From assembly GCA_027459785.1 (NCBI GenBank), contig DAIDGU010000010.1, forward strand, positions 1 to 64,000: DNA of 64,000 nucleotides, written 5' to 3'. A program made the position numbers and the translations under genes. The stretch's first letter is position 1, and each line of letters begins with the position of its first letter. This DNA is from Ktedonobacteria bacterium. GTDB taxonomy: Bacteria > Chloroflexota > Ktedonobacteria > Ktedonobacterales > JACDGC01. The notes under the pieces are model-generated. The model was given only the letters and a program-made list of their open reading frames with translations, ran no database searches and was not told the DNA's origin. This document shows, in pieces, positions 60,662 through 64,000 of the stretch.

Positions 60662-61666
60662 TTACTGCGGCGTGGCAGCAGGCGTGGCACGGATGAAGTG
60701 GGCGACGATGCCAGGCAGGCCCAGGACAATTTGCAGCGCCAGCACCGCGAAGGAAAACGCTAGCGCGGTCGTGGGCGCGACGCCACGTTCCTGCAAAAAG
60801 TATACAATAATTCCCTCACGCACGCCGACACCCGCAACGGTGATCGGTAACAGCGTGGCGATGCCCGCCAGCGCCAGCAGCCAGGCGATATCAGGATAGC
60901 CGAAGGGCAGACCCAGCCCGCGCGCCGCCAGCCAATAGGCGCTGAACATCGTTGCGTAATACAGCCCTGCCAGCCCCACGGCCCCCGCCAGCGCACCCAG
61001 GTGGCCCCGATAGCGCGTCAGCCCGTGCCACAGCGGCGCGAGCCACTCGCGCGCACCCACGGTCAGCCACCGGCTGAGCGCGGCGACGGCGGCGTCCACC
61101 CGCTGCGTGTGCAACGGTAGCAGGAAAAGGGCGTAGAGGAGCAGGATGCTGACCAGGATGACGCCAGCGGTCCCCAGCCACACGGCAAGGTGCGGCGGCG
61201 GGTAGCGCGCCAGCAACAGGGTAAGGATGCCGACGATCAATTGCGCCACGGCGAGCGAGACTTGATCAACCAGCAGCGAGGCCCAGACGGCTCCCGCCGC
61301 GCTTTTTTGCTGGCGTGCCAGCAGCGCCGCTTTCACCAGATTGCCCGATTCGCCGCCGGGCAGCGCCAGGTTCCAGGTGACGGCGATATACGTGAGGCGC
61401 ACGATCTCCGCGACGGAAACGCCGATGCCCAGGGCGCGCAGCAGCACGAACCATTTCGCCGCCGCCACCAGGCCCACCAGCACCATCACCAGCGCGGCGG
61501 CCACGGCGTAGCCAGGCGCGATATGGCGCAAGGCCGCTCCGGCACGCGCCAGATTCAGGTGCAGCGCGATGAAGGTGATGAGCGCGATGGCGATGGCCGC
61601 GCGCCAGGCGATGTTGAGCGCGGTGCCGCGCCAGGCGGGGCGCGGGTGAGGAGGGGAAGCCGTCAT
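60662..61666 (-). CDS. Lysylphosphatidylglycerol synthase-TM/UPF0104 family membrane protein
   Basis: 334 aa from ATG 61666 (GGAAGGAT upstream). About eight transmembrane helices with the family's AVTWNLALPGGESGNLVKAA and LPITVAGVGVREGIIVYFL segments. These flippase-like domains act on lipid-linked substrates. It follows the esterase gene with an eight-base gap, on the same strand, probably cotranscribed. Confidence 0.85.
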   Translation of the reverse strand: MTASPPHPRPAWRGTALNIAWRAAIAIALITFIALHLNLARAGAALRHIAPGYAVAAALVMVLVGLVAAAKWFVLLRALGIGVSVAEIVRLTYIAVTWNLALPGGESGNLVKAALLARQQKSAAGAVWASLLVDQVSLAVAQLIVGILTLLLARYPPPHLAVWLGTAGVILVSILLLYALFLLPLHTQRVDAAVAALSRWLTVGAREWLAPLWHGLTRYRGHLGALAGAVGLAGLYYATMFSAYWLAARGLGLPFGYPDIAWLLALAGIATLLPITVAGVGVREGIIVYFLQERGVAPTTALAFSFAVLALQIVLGLPGIVAHFIRATPAATPQ

Positions 61667-61673
61667 CAGCAGC

Positions 61674-62690
61674 CTATCCTTCCAGAGCGGCGGCCAGCCG
61701 CCCCAGCACCACCGGGTGGCGATACCACGTCCCTCCGTGCGGGTCGTCCGTCTCTTCATACGCGAAGGCGATGCCCAGCGCATCCAGCTTGCGCGCCAGC
61801 CGCCGCGCCCCGAAATGCAGCAGGTATTCGTCGCGGCGACCACACTCGAAGTAGAGCAGCTTCAGCGACCGTAGGGCGTCCTGCACCGCCGGCTGCTCGA
61901 CCATGACAACCGGATCATGCGCCAGCCAGCGCTCCCACACGGCGGGGATGCGCGCACACGTCTCGATCTCGACAGGGAACGCAATGGGCAGCGGGCGCAA
62001 GGCGGGATCGGGCGAGTAGCAAGCGGCCATTGCCAGCACGTTCAGCGCCGCGATATCCTCGCCGGACTTGCGTTCGCGCGCCTGCATCTCCGCCAGCCAG
62101 CGGTCCACGCCGCCCGCGCGTTCGACCGCGTTGCAAAAGGCCGGGAAGTCGCGTGTGTAACACAGATCAAAGCCCATGTCGCCGCTGCGGCAGCCGACCG
62201 CGGACCACACCGCAGGGTGGCGCATCGCCTGCACCAGCGCGCCATACCCGCCGCTGGAATGCCCCATGATGCCGCGCGCCCCATCGCCGCGCGTGCGATA
62301 CGTCGCGTCCGCCCAGCGCACGAGTTCCAGCAGATAATCGTCATAATTGCCGGTGGCGGATGAGTTGAGGTATTGGCTGCCGCCATAGCTGGTGAAACCG
62401 TCGGGGAAGACGGCGATGAGCGCCCGCGCCGGCTCCGCTGCCGCCAGTTCGTCCAGATATTGCGGCAGCGTCTTCTGGAACGCGGCCCAATTCAGGAAGG
62501 CCACGCCGGTACTCAGAAACGCCGGTAGCGCGAAGACAACCGGATAGCGTCGCGCCGAATCATCTTCATAGCCGGGCGGCAGATAAACGACGACCTCGCG
62601 TTCCGCCGGATCGCCCAGCGGATTGCCGGCGAGCGCCTGGCTCACGTAGCGCACGCGCTGCACCCTGCCTGGCGAGATTACTGGCTGCAT
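61674..62690 (-). CDS. Esterase (esterase D / antigen 85-like alpha/beta hydrolase)
   Basis: 338 aa from ATG 62690 (GAGGAGGG upstream). REVVVYLPPGYEDDSARRYP near the start, nucleophile Ser in IMGHSSGGYGA, catalytic Asp in CGRRDEYLL and His in DDPHGGTWYRH. This matches the esterase/S-formylglutathione-hydrolase-like group; the substrate is unknown. No signal peptide. Upstream partner of the UPF0104 membrane gene. Confidence 0.85.
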   Translation of the reverse strand: MQPVISPGRVQRVRYVSQALAGNPLGDPAEREVVVYLPPGYEDDSARRYPVVFALPAFLSTGVAFLNWAAFQKTLPQYLDELAAAEPARALIAVFPDGFTSYGGSQYLNSSATGNYDDYLLELVRWADATYRTRGDGARGIMGHSSGGYGALVQAMRHPAVWSAVGCRSGDMGFDLCYTRDFPAFCNAVERAGGVDRWLAEMQARERKSGEDIAALNVLAMAACYSPDPALRPLPIAFPVEIETCARIPAVWERWLAHDPVVMVEQPAVQDALRSLKLLYFECGRRDEYLLHFGARRLARKLDALGIAFAYEETDDPHGGTWYRHPVVLGRLAAALEG

Positions 62691-62830
62691 GGCTGAAAGC
62701 CCTCCTCTCATTCTCATGCAGCGTACCATATGCGGCCTCAAGTCAATACGCCCTATGCCTGAAAGGCAGGAGCTTGTCACTGGGCGTGAGGTGGGCTATA
62801 ACCCATCAAGCGCAAGCGGTGTTACGGGAT

Positions 62831-62894
62831 GTATGCAACACCTGTTGCACATATCCTGTCAGTGTGTTACACTATGTATGTAACACCTGTTGCA
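62831..62894 (+). promoter_or_regulatory. ChrB-like gene promoter between twin operators
   Basis: GTATGCAACACCTGTTGCA (62831-62849) and GTATGTAACACCTGTTGCA (62876-62894) are 18/19 identical, 45 bp apart, each containing a near-palindrome. The promoter is -35 TTGCAC (62845-62850), 17-base spacer, -10 TACACT (62868-62873). Copy 1 overlaps the -35 and copy 2 covers the expected start site. Confidence 0.8.
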
Positions 62895-62908
62895 TGGGGC
62901 TATTGCGC

Positions 62909-63457
62909 ATGGATGAGATCACCTGGCTATTATTCGTTCCGCAGGTGCCGGCCACGCCATCCAGCGTGCGTGTCCAGCTCTGGCGCCATCTGCGTGCGGC
63001 AGGTGCTATCAGCATTCAGAACGGGGTTTGGGTGTTACCAGCAACTCCCGCCTGTGAGCGGCTGTTACGTGAGGAACGGGCTACCATCATCCAGCAAGGT
63101 GGGACGGGCTTGCTCTTCCAGGCTCACACCCTTGATAACGAACTCGTGACCCGCTTCCGTGCCGAACGTGACCATGAATATATGGAGTTCTGTGAACGTT
63201 GTCAGGCATTGCGTGACGAATTGGCGCGCGAGACTGCGGCAGGGAAACACACCTTCGCCGAACTCGAAGAGAACGAGCATGATCTGGCCAAGCTGGAGCG
63301 TTGGCTGGTCCAGATTCAGGCGCGCGATTTTTTCACGGCCCCACTGGCCCAAACAGCGGTCGCCGCCTGCGCCCTTTGCCAGCAAGATTTGGCTGCTTTC
63401 GCGCAGGTTGTCTATGCCCGCGAAGGCGTAACCGGTGCAGAGGAAGCAGAGGAGTGA
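62909..63457 (+). CDS. ChrB-like N-terminal-domain protein, probable transcriptional regulator
   Basis: 182 aa from ATG 62909 (62894 is also possible). It begins MDEITWLLFVPQVPATPSSV and VQLWRHLRAAGAISIQNGVW then VLPATP, the ChrB N-terminal domain. The rest is helical with two Cys in ACALCQQD and a long charged helix. ChrB proteins repress chromate-resistance operons in an oxyanion-responsive way. Here the operators are directly upstream and the next gene is a cation antiporter rather than ChrA, so it may be the sensor of a different ion. The genes are six bases apart. Confidence 0.8.
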   Translation: MDEITWLLFVPQVPATPSSVRVQLWRHLRAAGAISIQNGVWVLPATPACERLLREERATIIQQGGTGLLFQAHTLDNELVTRFRAERDHEYMEFCERCQALRDELARETAAGKHTFAELEENEHDLAKLERWLVQIQARDFFTAPLAQTAVAACALCQQDLAAFAQVVYAREGVTGAEEAEE

Positions 63458-63463
63458 GAAGAT

Positions 63464-64000
63464 AATGCTCATGGTATTCATCGCGCTGCTAGCGTTGGGC
63501 GGTGGCACAGCCCTCTTGCTTAAAGGGGCGGATTGGTTCATGGAGAGCGCGACCGATCTCGCACGGGATGTGGGCGTGAGCGTCCTTTTCGTCGGCATCG
63601 TGCTGGCCGGCATCGAACCGGAAGAGATGCTGACTGCTGCTATCGCATCCGGCCGGGGGGCGGCGGGAATCGCGCTGGGCGATGTGATTGGCACCAATGT
63701 TACCATCGTCCTCGCTGCCCTGGGACTGGCGGCAGTACTCGCACCCATCGTGCTCGATAAGACGGTACGCGCTCAGGCGCTCATCGCAACGCTGGCCGCT
63801 ATTCCCCCGATTATCGTCCTTTACACCGGCTTCATTCCCCGCTGGACGGGTGTGTTGCTCCTGCTCCTTTTCGCGGGCTACACGGGGGTGCTATTACGGG
63901 TGGACCGGCGGGCGTTGGAGCGGCAAGCGGCAGCCGAAGCGCTGGAAGGTGCTGACGACGATGCTGATGATGACGTGCATCCGGGGCGCGCTCAGCGCGT
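63464..64000 (+). CDS. CaCA-family cation antiporter (YrbG-like), partial
   Basis: At least 179 aa, open to the window end (3' truncated). ATG 63464 follows AGGAG. About five hydrophobic helices: MVFIALLALGGGTALLLKGA, then the first alpha-repeat region GIVLAGIEPEEMLTAAIA and IALGDVIGTNVTIVLAALGL. The PE and G-x-N residues match the Na+/Ca2+ exchanger family. A cytoplasmic acidic segment (EGADDDADDDVHPG) begins at the window end. Probably the target of the ChrB-like regulator. Confidence 0.82.

Overview
The window is 64 kb of GC-rich bacterial chromosome. Gene content suggests a Chloroflexota-like organism: a T-box leader in front of methionine genes, a two-domain CDC48-type AAA ATPase, DUF4190 and zinc-ribbon/FHA membrane proteins, a methylmalonyl-CoA mutase large subunit, and dense intergenic palindromic repeats. 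This assignment is an inference from gene families, since no rRNA or other taxonomic marker is present. I recognised no tRNA, rRNA or CRISPR array. Most genes are housekeeping or stress genes with short spacers. Shine-Dalgarno sequences of the AGGAG type are common and settle many starts.

Layout. 1-1340 holds two decayed transposon genes (IS1182-type transposase, TnpB). 1436-9540 carries prmC, a CDP-alcohol phosphatidyltransferase, csaA-like, smc (with a repeat-derived insert in the hinge region), a zinc-ribbon membrane protein and a ketopantoate-reductase-like gene. 9668-12608 carries glgA, a GrdB-family gene interrupted by one in-frame TGA that looks like selenocysteine, and a peroxiredoxin. 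12888-15304 is a three-gene membrane/stress cluster. purH (minus strand) diverges from a T-box-led methionine block: metX, metY and an aspartate kinase without ACT domains. 21503-29168 holds DUF4190, ThiF/MoeB, CHAP, cmk-plsC, der and a zinc-ribbon/FHA protein. 29465-31822 resembles an mhqRO/D quinone-resistance module with shared candidate MarR operators. 32269-41055 holds HAD, PhzF, histidine kinase, DoxX, lipid kinase, flavin/PNPOx, M42 peptidase and DedA genes. 41267-47674 holds an NAD-binding protein, a pseudokinase, a polyprenyl synthase, a Cys-rich membrane protein and the CDC48-like ATPase. 47710-55970 holds Fic (with a promoter palindrome), a BNR-repeat protein, a TIGR03943-like protein, methylmalonyl-CoA mutase, two tandem HicAB-type modules (one with a nonsense-mutated toxin) and a thiolase. 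56226-64000 holds small membrane proteins, an AI-2E-type transporter, a GGDEF response regulator, Nudix, a UPF0104 membrane protein, an esterase, and a ChrB-like regulator with twin operators in front of a CaCA cation antiporter that runs off the end.

The strongest leads are: (1) the candidate selenoprotein with a UxxC motif and a hairpin at SECIS distance after the UGA; (2) several families of palindromic repeats that fill intergenic spaces and have also entered coding sequence (smc hinge, metX N-terminus); (3) three self-contained regulatory circuits readable from DNA (MarR, Fic, ChrB-like), where palindromes or direct repeats overlap the promoter elements; (4) a broken hicA next to an intact hicB.
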